Shown piece by piece: positions 26,901 to 35,849 of a stretch of DNA of 41,640 nucleotides. Positions within the stretch are counted from its first letter, which is position 1. Every line of letters begins with the position of its first letter. Origin of the DNA: Cytophagales bacterium (GTDB lineage: Bacteria; Bacteroidota; Bacteroidia; Cytophagales; Cyclobacteriaceae); the NCBI GenBank assembly GCA_022360055.1, contig JAKSDO010000145.1:1-41640 (forward strand), read 5' to 3'. The translations under genes were made by a program, and so were the position numbers. The notes under the pieces are model-generated. The model was given only the letters and a program-made list of their open reading frames with translations. It did no database searches and had not been told where the DNA came from.

Positions 26901-27904
26901 AATTTTCTAGGTGCATTTGAGTCTGTTAATACTGATACCCCGTTCCAGGCGGTTCCAATCCAGATGTTATTCTGATTATCAATATATATTTCTGTAGCTG
27001 TCTCATTTGAAATATCAGATCCGATTTCCTGTAGTATTTGCAGTTCATGGTCCGATCGTTGGATAGCTACTATACCGTTTCCCTCGGTAGCTATCCAATA
27101 ATGTTCTCCGTCAAATAATATATCCCTGATGATGCCTCCAATTGGATTTCTTAAGCTGCTGACATGACGCACCTCATTTAACTTTATATCATAGATTAAT
27201 AGCCCATCGTCCTGTGTTCCTATCAGGAGATTTCCATTTTCAAAATATGATAATGCAAGGATGTGAGAAGGGTTCATTCTTCCGGTTGGAATAATCTTTT
27301 CAATTTTGTTTTCAAAATATCTAAACAATCCCCCTCCGTAACTGGCCAACCATATATTCCCATCAGGATCTTCAAAAATATCCTGAATAGGATCATCCGC
27401 TATTTCCGTATCAGTTGAAAGCCCAAGTACTTTATTTGTCCCATTGTCCGAATATGAATACAATCCATCCGTTGTACCCAATAAAATTCTACCATTGCTG
27501 GAATTGTGAATTTTAACAATTTGTATTGTCGTAGAGCCGGACGACGATATCCTGCTCACTTCGGTGATTAATTCCTTGCTTTGATCATAAACATATAATC
27601 CACCATCGGCAGTTGCTATATATAAAACATTGTTCGAAGCATATAACAAATCATTGATATCACTTGAATGAAAACTTGAATTTTCTGAATTATAAATTCT
27701 AAAGTTCTTTCCATCAAATCGATTTAGACCATTTTTTGTTCCAATCCATATGAAACCAAGATCATCTTGTTGAATGGCCGTAACAGAATTTCCAGATAAT
27801 CCGTCGGACTTGTTGAATTCGTAAGTAAGCCTTTCTTGGGCTATTAGATGAAAATCTACTACACCACATACCAGGACAAATAATGCAAAATAAATTTTCC
27901 TCAT
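23963..27904 (-). CDS. Hybrid two-component system sensor/regulator (PUL 1)
   Basis: A 1313-residue HTCS. It has a signal peptide, a periplasmic two-bladed propeller of reg_prop repeats (about 25-680, many with IWIGT/LWFGT), a Y_Y_Y domain (about 680-750), one transmembrane helix (about 752-774), a kinase with His810 in TNISHEIRTP and ATPase boxes (NLLSNAFKYT, FGIGLSIAKNIVELH), a receiver with Asp1111 in IISDVMMP, and an AraC DNA-binding domain (about 1210-1310). Such proteins bind an oligosaccharide outside and activate the neighbouring PUL. It is the first gene on the reverse strand; the enzymes begin 226 bases after it. Confidence 0.97.
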   Translation of the reverse strand: MRKIYFALFVLVCGVVDFHLIAQERLTYEFNKSDGLSGNSVTAIQQDDLGFIWIGTKNGLNRFDGKNFRIYNSENSSFHSSDINDLLYASNNVLYIATADGGLYVYDQSKELITEVSRISSSGSTTIQIVKIHNSSNGRILLGTTDGLYSYSDNGTNKVLGLSTDTEIADDPIQDIFEDPDGNIWLASYGGGLFRYFENKIEKIIPTGRMNPSHILALSYFENGNLLIGTQDDGLLIYDIKLNEVRHVSSLRNPIGGIIRDILFDGEHYWIATEGNGIVAIQRSDHELQILQEIGSDISNETATEIYIDNQNNIWIGTAWNGVSVLTDSNAPRKFNDFPVLSIFDEGRGTLIGTDGNGLWNLSENSKLYRYTNIVSEYVQYIGKRNNGQYWLGTYSNGLVSFNPKEKSLHQFRRIDNENSISFNDVRDVVELSNGDLYVATWGGGLNFYNSNEGVWSVPISKSYKINNIVDLLSYGNDYLYMATFGNGLIRYEMPTSTIDIIDYNEKPSTVSKFKNQLVLHQDHHEDIWIGTWEDGLLRFNPTEKSFVHYSGEVTLGRKTFVSILPDSKGDLWFGTKNGILKYSHENDKFQAFPELEGEFHIKSSFVNDNGDFHFGHTGGMISFNPLDIKEEMDSINVVFTDLLLFGETVSYEDGIIKASINTCKDIFLRHNQNIITIAFSGMDFPDNRDISYHIRMLNFEEKWRNIGNQNTSTYTNLESGTYTFQVRAMYNNEMVGNAMLNVTVKSAPWATWWAFLSYVVLACIILYISLRYYHAWVKMKNNLRYEQFKREKENEVFEVKQRFFTNISHEIRTPVTLILGALNQLIEKGITSKSQLKTKEVVQKNSHRLLHLVNELLDYRKLESAQEELKVTKVDLVDLIKEVHISFADRARELNINYQCLTTFEQIDVWIDISKMEKVIFNLLSNAFKYTGRNGSISVSLDKDDEFAYISVKDNGSGIDSKDLNKIFDRFYQSESSLSKPGFGIGLSIAKNIVELHSGLINVESEKDRGSNFGIKLKLGNDHFETHLIKNHETVSNASLAVQNLDSNGTNSSDLIKLEHASLLIVEDNQEIRTYLRSIFRNSFRILEAGNGKEGLDIASGEIPDLIISDVMMPVMDGIEFTKKIKTDMRTCHIPVIILTARTAMIYKKEGLETGADEYVTKPFNESLLITRVNNLLKNRLLLRKKFQTDKFIEPKELPISAQDEVFLKQIIQLLELNIEKGELKAEFFATELGMSHSVIYKKIKALTGQSLVEFVREFRIKRAANYITTHKYGVNEACYAVGFTDRKYFGQIFKKKYGLSPREYAKSLQED

Positions 27905-28124
27905 TACGCAAAAACTAGAATCGAAGCATTTCTCAATCTATAATTTACCATTTATTCATGTCATCCGAAATAAGCTTTTGTAATTCCTCAATATTCATCC
28001 GAAATTTGGGTTTGACCTCCGGTTTCAGCTATGGCTTCATCTTTTTATTGCCGAATAATTCTTTTATTTGACCCACGAATGGACTTATTTTATTTAAAAA
28101 TAGAAATAAATTACTTTTTTAAAA
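27905..28124. promoter_or_regulatory. Divergent promoter region between the two PULs
   Basis: This 220-base AT-rich gap separates the hybrid regulator (reverse) from the ECF sigma gene (forward), so promoters for both regulators must lie here. TTTTATTTG occurs upstream of the sigma gene and CAAAAACTAG near the kinase start, but no -33/-7 pair fits the Bacteroidota consensus with correct spacing. No hairpin or repeat stands out. Confidence 0.45.
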
Positions 28125-28739
28125 GTGGAAAGTAAGGTTGAGAACTGGGTTAGACTATTTGCTTACGAAGATGACGAACTGGCATTTAAAAAATTCTTTG
28201 ATCATTACTTTCCGCGTCTGTTTGAGATAGCCCGTCATTTTACATTCAACCGGGAAATATCAGAAGAAATCGTCAGTGAGGTTTTTATTAAGGTCTGGAA
28301 AAACAGGAATACTTTTGGAAGTGTCTCCGATCATTTTTCTTATCTCTATACTGCTGTAAAGCGGCAATCAATAAACAAACTCCGCAAAAAAAGCTATGAA
28401 CCCGACAACTACGAAGATATTGACAAGCATATAATCGCAGAGGCACAAAACCCACAAAATGCACTTATAGAGAAACAATTGCTGGAGAAGTATGCATCTG
28501 TCATTGAAAGTTTACCTGAGCAACAGCAGTTGGTTTTTAAACTGGCCAAAGAAGATGGTTTGACCTATAGGGCTATTGCGGAACTGATGGAGATATCAGT
28601 TAAAACTGTGGAGATGCATATGTCGAAGGCATTAAAAAAAATCAGGGAAGATATAAGGAAGTATTTACATGAAAGGGAGAATCCACCGATGTGGACATCT
28701 TCATGGAATCAAATTTTGATGGCCCTTTTAAGTTTATAG
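28125..28739 (+). CDS. ECF RNA polymerase sigma factor (PUL 2)
   Basis: A 204-residue sigma-70 family protein of the ECF (Bacteroidota SigW/FecI-like) class. Region 2 covers about 20-85 (FDHYFPRLFEIARHFTFN, SEEIVSEVFIKVWKNR) and region 4 about 130-180 (LPEQQQLVFKLAKEDGLTYR, IAELMEISVKTVEMHMSKAL). The start is GTG at 28125, the only one upstream of region 2. With the FecR gene at 29584 it forms a sigma/anti-sigma pair that reads the SusC STN domain and switches on PUL 2. It is unusual that the two are 844 bases apart. Confidence 0.95.
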   Translation: MESKVENWVRLFAYEDDELAFKKFFDHYFPRLFEIARHFTFNREISEEIVSEVFIKVWKNRNTFGSVSDHFSYLYTAVKRQSINKLRKKSYEPDNYEDIDKHIIAEAQNPQNALIEKQLLEKYASVIESLPEQQQLVFKLAKEDGLTYRAIAELMEISVKTVEMHMSKALKKIREDIRKYLHERENPPMWTSSWNQILMALLSL

Positions 28740-29583
28740 CACGCGTCGTGACAATCTTGATCTGGTTCACAAAAAGTCAGTATGAAAGTAAAGAGGCGGT
28801 GTTTTCTCCAATAAATTATTGGTCAGGAGAGATTTCGTTATAAAAAACTTGGTTCCATGTGATTTGCAGTGGGCATCATGAATACCAGGAGTTCCACTTT
28901 GAAGTAAGGATCTAAATCAATTGGGGATTGAAGCCATTACATGGGACCGAACTCATGAGAGTCCGTATAAAAAGTGAGCATCTCAATGCGAATTGAAATT
29001 ACAACTGACAAAGCTCAAAAAACAAATAAATCCCAATGATTGAAATTTCAATATTCAAAGCACTTTGATTGGAAATTGAAAATTAGTATTTGTTTGAAAT
29101 TTGTTCATTGATTTTTGTTACTTAAAATGATGCTATGGACGGCTCGAATCAAAAACATGATCAAAGAGTAAAAATTGCAGTTGCCTAACCCGGACAAGCC
29201 AGAAAAGATTGATCCCAGATTGAAGAAGATTGATAAATTCCCCTTAAAAACTCCAATCTTGATTCAATCTTATCAATCTCACATTCAACCTTTGTCAGCC
29301 CAAACTATCCTGCATATAAAAACGTATTCTGCCAAAAATTGCAAGAAAGTAAAAATTAAGACACTAAAAACACTTCTATAGTCTGTTCTCCTAATTCTCA
29401 ATTCAACCGTTCCGCTGTTTCCCCATTCACTCATTCCCTCATTCCCTCATTTCCCCATTCCCATACTGCTACTCAAATTTTTATTGGGTTTTCGGGCTGA
29501 ACTCTGATAACCCCGTTAAAAAAAACGCTTACAGATACAGGGTGTATTGTTAAAACCGTGTTTGCATCACTAAAGGAGATAAT
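28740..29583. other. Long non-coding insert between sigma and FecR genes
   Basis: 844 bases with no convincing gene. It holds AT-rich quasi-repeats of ATTTG/GAAATT type words (about 28985-29110), an imperfect inverted repeat of AGATTGATA/TATCAATCT type (about 29228-29277), and a pyrimidine-rich tandem stretch (29418-29462, TCATTCCC twice then TTCCCCATTC). Sigma and FecR genes are normally almost adjacent, so this is added or expanded DNA. A 68-codon frame at 29175 looks like chance. Confidence 0.6.
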
Positions 29584-30579
29584 ATGACTGAAGAATTATT
29601 CAATCGCCTGGTTTACAAATCTTTCAATAATGAGGCATCAGTTGAAGAAGAAAAACAACTGAAAGAGATTTTAGACAATTCAGCAGAACTTAAGGAGGAA
29701 TATCAATTGCACAAGGCGTTATGGCAAGAAACCAGGCTCAAAGAACGATTTGATAATCAGGAAAAAACTTATAAGAGGATAAAAAGCAATATTGGCAGCA
29801 AGAGAACATTCAATATCAACACTTATGTAAAGTACTCAGCAAGGATAGCCGCTACGATCCTAATCATACTCGCTTTCATTTTTCTTTTTGAAAATAATCC
29901 TTCAACGGAAAAAAAAGTAGAGAACAAGACCATTACCAACATTACCAAAAAGCGACAGAGATCTACGGTACAGTTACCGGACGGATCGATTGCCTGGCTC
30001 AATGTGAATAGCAAAATAGATTACAAGCAGCATTTTGGTGATAAGAACAGGATCATAAACCTTGAAGGAGAGGCCATATTCCAGGTTGTAAAGGAGAATG
30101 ACCGGCCGTTTATTGTAAAAACAAGGCGGGGAGAGGTGAAAGTACTGGGGACTACCTTTTCGGCCAGAAACTATGAAACGGATGCTTTTATTCAGGTAGC
30201 CCTGCTCGAAGGGAAAGTGCATTTTGCAAACAGTGGATATGAGCAGACATTAGAACCCGGTGAAGTGCTGCTTGGGAAAAGAGATGGAGCCGGAAATCTA
30301 TCCTTTGAAAAAAGGAAAAGTGATGTCGCCAATATGATGCTCTGGAAAGAAGGGATACTGAATATCGATAATGAAACGATAGAAGAAGTAGTTCGCCGGC
30401 TGGAGCATTGGTATGGTGTAGAAATAATATTAAAGGGTCATAAGCAAGTTAAGCATTTAACGTACAATGGCCGGTTTGCCAATGAGAGTATCAAAAATGT
30501 GCTGGAAAGCTTGCGATATACAAGGAAATTTGAATACACCATAACGGGAGACCGAATAACGATTGATTTTACCAAATAA
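29584..30579 (+). CDS. FecR-family anti-sigma factor (PUL 2)
   Basis: A 331-residue inner-membrane protein. The N-terminal 80 residues form the cytoplasmic sigma-binding helices, residues about 84-102 (YSARIAATILIILAFIFLF) are the transmembrane helix, and the periplasmic part has the FecR domain (STVQLPDGSIAWLNVNSKI, LEGEAIFQVVKENDRPFIV, GEVKVLGTTFSARNY) and a C-terminal STN-like DUF4974 (MMLWKEGILNIDNETIEEV, YNGRFANESIKNVLESL). It holds the ECF sigma factor inactive until the STN domain of SusC signals substrate transport. The gene sits 116 bases upstream of SusC. Confidence 0.95.
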   Translation: MTEELFNRLVYKSFNNEASVEEEKQLKEILDNSAELKEEYQLHKALWQETRLKERFDNQEKTYKRIKSNIGSKRTFNINTYVKYSARIAATILIILAFIFLFENNPSTEKKVENKTITNITKKRQRSTVQLPDGSIAWLNVNSKIDYKQHFGDKNRIINLEGEAIFQVVKENDRPFIVKTRRGEVKVLGTTFSARNYETDAFIQVALLEGKVHFANSGYEQTLEPGEVLLGKRDGAGNLSFEKRKSDVANMMLWKEGILNIDNETIEEVVRRLEHWYGVEIILKGHKQVKHLTYNGRFANESIKNVLESLRYTRKFEYTITGDRITIDFTK

Positions 30580-30618
30580 AAAATAGCATGATAAAACTTA
30601 AACCACCTTAATAAAAAG

Positions 30619-30643
30619 CCTCAGGCACTACCAATGCCTGAGG
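30619..30643 (-). terminator. 9-bp hairpin between FecR and SusC, T-run on the reverse strand
   Basis: CCTCAGGCA (30619-30627) pairs with TGCCTGAGG (30635-30643) over a 7-base loop. The forward strand has no T-run after it, but the reverse strand reads GCTTTTTATT next to the stem, as in an intrinsic terminator facing back toward FecR. It could stop antisense transcription, or act as an attenuating or stabilizing structure for the sense mRNA. Confidence 0.45.
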
Positions 30644-30695
30644 TAAAACCGATTGTACGGCTAATCATTTTTACAAATAATTAATAATTAAAATT

Positions 30696-33600
30696 ATGAA
30701 AAACAACTATTTAAAGCAACTATATATGCTTTCCAAATTAGTATTTTATGGTTTTGTGCTGCAGCTATTTTTCTTTTCCTTTTTGATCGCTTCCAATACT
30801 GATGCACAAATAATTTCCAAAGTGAGTGATGTATATATCGACCTCAACGACAAAAACATGAGTGTAGGAGAGGTCTTTGATCTCATAGAGTCTAAAACAA
30901 GCTTTGAATTCCTGTACATCAGACAGGACATTCATTTGGAAAAGAAAGTGAACGTTAGAAAAGGGCATCGCTCGGTAAAAGACTTATTATTGGAAATATC
31001 AAAAAATACGGGGCTGTCATTTAAGCAAATAAATAATAACATTAATGTGCACAAAAAGGAGTATGTTAACAAAGATGAGCCAATCGAGATTATTATCCAG
31101 GGCATCACCATCACCGGCAAAGTTACTTCTGCCGAAGATAGCGAAGGCCTGCCCGGAGTAAACGTGGTCGTAAAGGGAACCTCACAGGGTACGGTGACAG
31201 ATGTGGAAGGGAATTTTAAACTTGAGGTCCCTGATGAAAATTCGATACTGGTTTTTAGCTCGGTAGGTTATGTGCAGGAAGAGGTAGCAGTAGGTACGCG
31301 AACAGTTATCAATATGTCCATGGTACCGGATATCACCGCACTGGATGAAATTGTTGTCGTGGGATATGGTTCTCAGAAAAAGGCAGATCTGACAGGGTCT
31401 GTTAGCAATGTTCCTGTTGAAGACCTCGAATCCAGGGCCATTACCAGCCTAAGTGCGGGACTGTCAGGTTTGGCTCCAGGGGTTCATGTTATGCAGGGAA
31501 GCGGTGGCAGAATAGGTTCTGACAATGCTGTTATCAGAATTAGAGGTGTTGGTACCCTTAACAATGCTAACCCATTGGTATTGGTTGACGGGGTTGCATC
31601 TTCAATGAATGATATTGACCCGAACGATATAGCAAATATTTCAATTCTTAAGGATGCTGCTTCGGCAGCCATATATGGATCACGGGCGGCCAACGGGGTT
31701 ATACTAATTACCACTAAAACAGGAACACAGGGAACTCCATCAATTAGCTACAATGGGTATGCAGGCTGGCAGCAGGCTACCAAGAAGGAAGAATATGTGA
31801 GTGATTTTGCCACCTGGATGGAACTTGCTAATGAAAACAGAACCAATGGTGGTGGTGCTCCTCTTTTCACACAAGCAGAGATAGATGAGTGGCGAAATTC
31901 AAACGACCCCCTCACGCATCCCAATGTAGATTGGTATGATTTACAGACAGGAGGCAAGGCCTTTTTGCAATCACATACTCTTGCTGTATCAGGGGGTACA
32001 GAAAAAACAACTTACCGATTCTCCCTGGGTTACCTGGATCAGGACGGTTTACAAAAACCCAATAACCAGAAACGGTACAGCGCAAGAGCCTATATTGATA
32101 CTGAAATAGCAAAAGGGTTTAAATTGGGAACCAATTTATTTTATCGCTGGACCAACCTGAACCCTACGGTTAATACAAGCAATGGTACTGGTGTTGACTT
32201 TAATCTTGTGCCTGCAATACCTGATATTAAAAGCCCTGACGGGCGTTGGGGAGGCTCTCAGCATAGTTCGTTAGGTATTGTTACCAGCCCTTACTGGAAT
32301 GTATCATTAAGAGAACAAAACAATCGTAGTCAGCGCTTATTGGGAAGTATATTTGCCGACTGGGAGATTATCAAAGGATTAAGGTTCAAAACAACCTTGT
32401 CATTAAACAGCAATACATCCCTAAACAGATCATTTCAAAAGACAGGTGAAAATTGGAATTTCAGGGAAGGAACTATTGATAGAGAAGTCGTGCGGAATTC
32501 TGGAAGTAGTACACATAACCAAAACTACCTCATTACCAATTTTTACACGCTGGAATATGAAAAGAGTTTTGGTGATCATAATTTGAAGGCTTTGGGTGGT
32601 TACCAATATGAAATTTACCGAAGCGATAGAGTTAGTGCTTCGGTAAGGGACTTTCCGAGCAATAGCCTCCAGGTACTCGATGCAGGTTTGAACGAGCCAG
32701 GCGTTGGAGGGAATGCTTCGGAATGGACATTGATGTCTTATTTTGGTAGGTTAAATTATGCCTTCAAAGATAAATATTTGTTTGAAGCAAATGTTCGTCG
32801 CGATGGATCGTCACGATTTAGAGAAGGGAAAAAGTGGGGTACATTTCCTTCTTTTTCAGTAGGTTGGAGGATTTCTGAGGAAGCATTTTTAAGAAATGTT
32901 TCTTTCCTGAGTGATTTAAAGATAAGAGGATCCTGGGGACAATTGGGTAACCAGCAAATTGGTTCAGCATCAAACCCTAATAATTACCCATACCAGCCTA
33001 CTTATGACGTGAACCAAAATTACAGCTTTGGAGGTACGGTGGTGTCCGGAATAGCACAAACCAGACTGACCAACCAGGATATTACCTGGGAAACTACCAC
33101 TACCACCAATATCGCGCTTGATGCAGGATTGTTTGACAATCGGTTGGAGCTTACATTCGAATACTTCAACAGGGAAACAGACGGTATCCTGGAAGAACTT
33201 CCAATTCCTCAGTTTTTGGGTGATAAAGATGAACCTACGGTAAACCTTGCTGAAGTGGTCAACAAAGGATGGGAAGCTTCAATAAGCTATAGGGGCAAAA
33301 TCGGCAATGATATTGAATTTGGCGCAGGAGCTCATATCACACAATTGGAAAACGAAGTGACCAAGTATTTCGGAGAAACTGTCCGTTCTGGGGGTACATT
33401 TATCATACAGGAAGGTTATCCAATCAGATCCATTTATGGATTTGAAGCTTTAGGTATTTTTCAAAGCCAGGAGGAAATTGATGATCCCGGAACCCCAACT
33501 CATCCTGGAGCCGTTGCTCCAGGCGATATCCGGTATAAAGACCAATTGACAGAAGATACAGATGGTGACGGAATACCTGATGCCGGTGATGGCCAAATAG

Positions 33601-34121
33601 ACAGCAATGACAGGACGGTCATTGGGAATACCATACCAAAATATTTATTGGGAGGGAATTTGAATGTTCAATACAAAAATTTTGATTTGGGCATTATACT
33701 GCAGGGTGTATTGGACGTAGATACCTATGCCGGTAATAATTTCGCCTTCCAGGCATTTAACCAAAATGACAGAGGACTGCTTTCCAAACAATGGCTGAAC
33801 CGTTGGACACCCGAAAATCCCACCAACTGGCCAAGACTGGTTGAATCTTCGGCCTATGACGGAAATAGAGATAGGTCAAGCTTTTGGGTAGATGATATTT
33901 CTTACATACGACTAAAGAATATCCAGTTGGGATATACAATCCCTAGTAACACGTTGAACAAATATGGAATAGAAAAAATAAGGATATATGCCAGTTCTGA
34001 TAATTTGTTAACCTTCACAAATTGGAAATGGAATTATGATCCGGAACGCACGCAAACAGCAACACTTCCCGGATTGCCAAACCTGACTACGTTTGTCTTT
34101 GGCTTGAATGTACAGTTTTAA
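30696..34121 (+). CDS. SusC-like TonB-dependent transporter with STN domain (PUL 2)
   Basis: An 1141-residue SusC/RagA transporter. After a signal peptide lies an STN (secretin/TonB N-terminal) domain (about 45-115: VYIDLNDKNMSVGEVFDLIE, RSVKDLLLEISKNTGLSF), which contacts FecR in the periplasm. Then come a carboxypeptidase-D regulatory-like domain (about 130-215), the TonB-box region DEIVVVGYGSQKKADLTGSV, a plug (about 230-340: IRIRGVGTLNNANPLVLVDG, SAAIYGSRAANGVILITT) and the barrel ending in FVFGLNVQF. It is the sensory transporter of the PUL and is followed by SusD after 29 bases. Confidence 0.97.
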   Translation: MKNNYLKQLYMLSKLVFYGFVLQLFFFSFLIASNTDAQIISKVSDVYIDLNDKNMSVGEVFDLIESKTSFEFLYIRQDIHLEKKVNVRKGHRSVKDLLLEISKNTGLSFKQINNNINVHKKEYVNKDEPIEIIIQGITITGKVTSAEDSEGLPGVNVVVKGTSQGTVTDVEGNFKLEVPDENSILVFSSVGYVQEEVAVGTRTVINMSMVPDITALDEIVVVGYGSQKKADLTGSVSNVPVEDLESRAITSLSAGLSGLAPGVHVMQGSGGRIGSDNAVIRIRGVGTLNNANPLVLVDGVASSMNDIDPNDIANISILKDAASAAIYGSRAANGVILITTKTGTQGTPSISYNGYAGWQQATKKEEYVSDFATWMELANENRTNGGGAPLFTQAEIDEWRNSNDPLTHPNVDWYDLQTGGKAFLQSHTLAVSGGTEKTTYRFSLGYLDQDGLQKPNNQKRYSARAYIDTEIAKGFKLGTNLFYRWTNLNPTVNTSNGTGVDFNLVPAIPDIKSPDGRWGGSQHSSLGIVTSPYWNVSLREQNNRSQRLLGSIFADWEIIKGLRFKTTLSLNSNTSLNRSFQKTGENWNFREGTIDREVVRNSGSSTHNQNYLITNFYTLEYEKSFGDHNLKALGGYQYEIYRSDRVSASVRDFPSNSLQVLDAGLNEPGVGGNASEWTLMSYFGRLNYAFKDKYLFEANVRRDGSSRFREGKKWGTFPSFSVGWRISEEAFLRNVSFLSDLKIRGSWGQLGNQQIGSASNPNNYPYQPTYDVNQNYSFGGTVVSGIAQTRLTNQDITWETTTTTNIALDAGLFDNRLELTFEYFNRETDGILEELPIPQFLGDKDEPTVNLAEVVNKGWEASISYRGKIGNDIEFGAGAHITQLENEVTKYFGETVRSGGTFIIQEGYPIRSIYGFEALGIFQSQEEIDDPGTPTHPGAVAPGDIRYKDQLTEDTDGDGIPDAGDGQIDSNDRTVIGNTIPKYLLGGNLNVQYKNFDLGIILQGVLDVDTYAGNNFAFQAFNQNDRGLLSKQWLNRWTPENPTNWPRLVESSAYDGNRDRSSFWVDDISYIRLKNIQLGYTIPSNTLNKYGIEKIRIYASSDNLLTFTNWKWNYDPERTQTATLPGLPNLTTFVFGLNVQF

Positions 34122-34150
34122 TTGTATTCATAAGTTTAAACTTTAGGAGA

Positions 34151-35776
34151 ATGAAAAATTATAAGAATATATGGAGCATTCCGGTTATGGTAGTTGTTTT
34201 ATTATTAGCCGGGTGCAATGAAGACATACTGGATAAGCAACCTCTGGGTGCGCTTTCAGAGGCATCGTTCTGGCAAACAGAAAATGATGCCATGGCTGGT
34301 ATTGCAGCTGTTTACGATGCACTAGAAACCCCCAGGCTCGTAATGGGCTGGGGGCATATGGGGTTCTTTGACATGTACACGCCCATAGCGAATTGTCGCG
34401 GTGGTGCATGGAAAACATTTTCCGCGGGTACTCATGACTCTGATACTCAAGTTGCAAGAGATCTGTGGAGAACCAGTTATAAAGGGGTGGTTCGTGCTAA
34501 CGATTTTTTGGCGAATGTCGATCGCGTAGAGGATATAGATGCCGATCTTAAGGCAAGATTAAAAGGTGAAGCCCGCTTTTTAAGAGCGATGTACTATTAC
34601 CTGCTTGTAGAGCATTTTGGGGATGTACCTCTTTTTGAAACAGTACCCACATTGGATGATGCACTGGCGGAAAGAGCCCCGAGGGCCGATGTGATCGATT
34701 TGATGAAAGAAGATATTCAATTTGCAATTGAAAACCTGGAATCAAGCTATGCTGATAAAATAGACCTGGGAAGGGCAACCATTGGAGCGGCAACCGCTTT
34801 AAAGGTAAAATTGGCTTTGCTGGAAAAAGATTGGCCTACGGCAGCATCTGCCGCTGAGCAAATAATGGGCATGGGATATGACCTGTTACCTGATTATAAG
34901 AATGTATTCTCAGTAGATCATGAAAACAGCGTAGAGGTGATTTTTGATATTCAACACATTCATATGAGTGATGCTGAACCAGGAGGAAGGGTTGAAAAGT
35001 TATATGCCCCAAGAGGAGCTACTGCTAGTGGATGGTCTTCTGTGCAGCCCACCTTATATATGGTTGAAAAATTTGAGGTAATTGATCCCGACCCTGATTA
35101 TGTGCAGGAAGACGAAAGAATTCCTACAGAGATCTATGATTACTTTGAAGGAAGGGACCCTCGAATGGATCATACGATCATTCGTCCCGGAGCACATTTT
35201 GAAGAGCAGTCTGGCGATAAACTGCATCCGTATGAAATGACAAACCGCAACAATACCCAAACTGGATTTTGGGCAAGAAAATATGTGATCGAAGGCCCTA
35301 CGGGAGTAACTACTCCAAACAATTCTCCTCTAAATTGGATTATTTTCCGTTATGCTGACATCCTGCTTAATTATCTGGAAGCGGTTGCTCAAAGAGATGG
35401 TGGTGACATTGCATCAGTGAATCAGCAAGTACTGGATCAAACCATCAATAAGGTCAGAGCACGTGCTTCAGGCTTGTTGCCGCTATATACGGCAGGTAAT
35501 ATTACCTGGCAGGATCTTTATGACGAGCGTATTAGTGAATTGGCTTTAGAAGGTTGGTTGTATTCCGATATGAAGCGTTGGCAAACACTTGAGGCGGAAA
35601 TGTATCATCCAAAAGCAGGAGTAGGATTAAACATAACTAATGAGACGATAGAGTTGGCCACTTCGCCAGTATATCCGAGGGTATTTGAATCACCTAAAAA
35701 CTATCTTATGCCGATACCACAGAGTGAACGGGATGTAAATCCTAATCTGACTCAAAACATCGGATATCCGGAATAA
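34151..35776 (+). CDS. SusD-like starch-binding/RagB lipoprotein (PUL 2)
   Basis: A 541-residue outer-membrane lipoprotein with a lipobox at LAGC (Cys22). SusD signs are LDKQPLGALSEASFWQTENDA, the helix pair ARFLRAMYYYLLVEHFGDVPL, FRYADILLNYLEAVAQ and the C-terminal ISELALEGWLYSDMKRW plus YLMPIPQSERDVNPNLTQN. It partners the SusC just upstream. A clear terminator follows at 35794, so SusC and SusD form the high-abundance part of the transcript and genes beyond may be expressed less. Confidence 0.96.
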   Translation: MKNYKNIWSIPVMVVVLLLAGCNEDILDKQPLGALSEASFWQTENDAMAGIAAVYDALETPRLVMGWGHMGFFDMYTPIANCRGGAWKTFSAGTHDSDTQVARDLWRTSYKGVVRANDFLANVDRVEDIDADLKARLKGEARFLRAMYYYLLVEHFGDVPLFETVPTLDDALAERAPRADVIDLMKEDIQFAIENLESSYADKIDLGRATIGAATALKVKLALLEKDWPTAASAAEQIMGMGYDLLPDYKNVFSVDHENSVEVIFDIQHIHMSDAEPGGRVEKLYAPRGATASGWSSVQPTLYMVEKFEVIDPDPDYVQEDERIPTEIYDYFEGRDPRMDHTIIRPGAHFEEQSGDKLHPYEMTNRNNTQTGFWARKYVIEGPTGVTTPNNSPLNWIIFRYADILLNYLEAVAQRDGGDIASVNQQVLDQTINKVRARASGLLPLYTAGNITWQDLYDERISELALEGWLYSDMKRWQTLEAEMYHPKAGVGLNITNETIELATSPVYPRVFESPKNYLMPIPQSERDVNPNLTQNIGYPE

Positions 35777-35793
35777 ACCTTAAATGGAAGGTA

Positions 35794-35833
35794 GAAAAGG
35801 GGCCGTTGCCTATGGTGACGTCCCTTTTTCTTT
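35794..35833 (+). terminator. Terminator after SusD (PUL 2)
   Basis: AAAAGGG (35795-35801) pairs with CCCTTTT (35822-35828), and an inner stem CGTTGCC/GGTGACG (with two G-T pairs) closes a TAT loop. The stem is followed by T-rich TTCTTT. It separates SusC/SusD from the VCBS gene. Confidence 0.75.
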
Positions 35834-35849
35834 GAAATAGATCTGAAAA

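Noticed and set aside
29175-29381. 68-codon forward frame in the sigma-FecR gap
   Set aside because: It is low in complexity, rich in Lys, Ile and Pro, and lies among AT-rich and inverted repeats. It looks like chance.
29418-29462. CRISPR-like repeat
   Set aside because: The TCATTCCC units are 8 bases, tandem and without spacers, so this is a simple-sequence tract.
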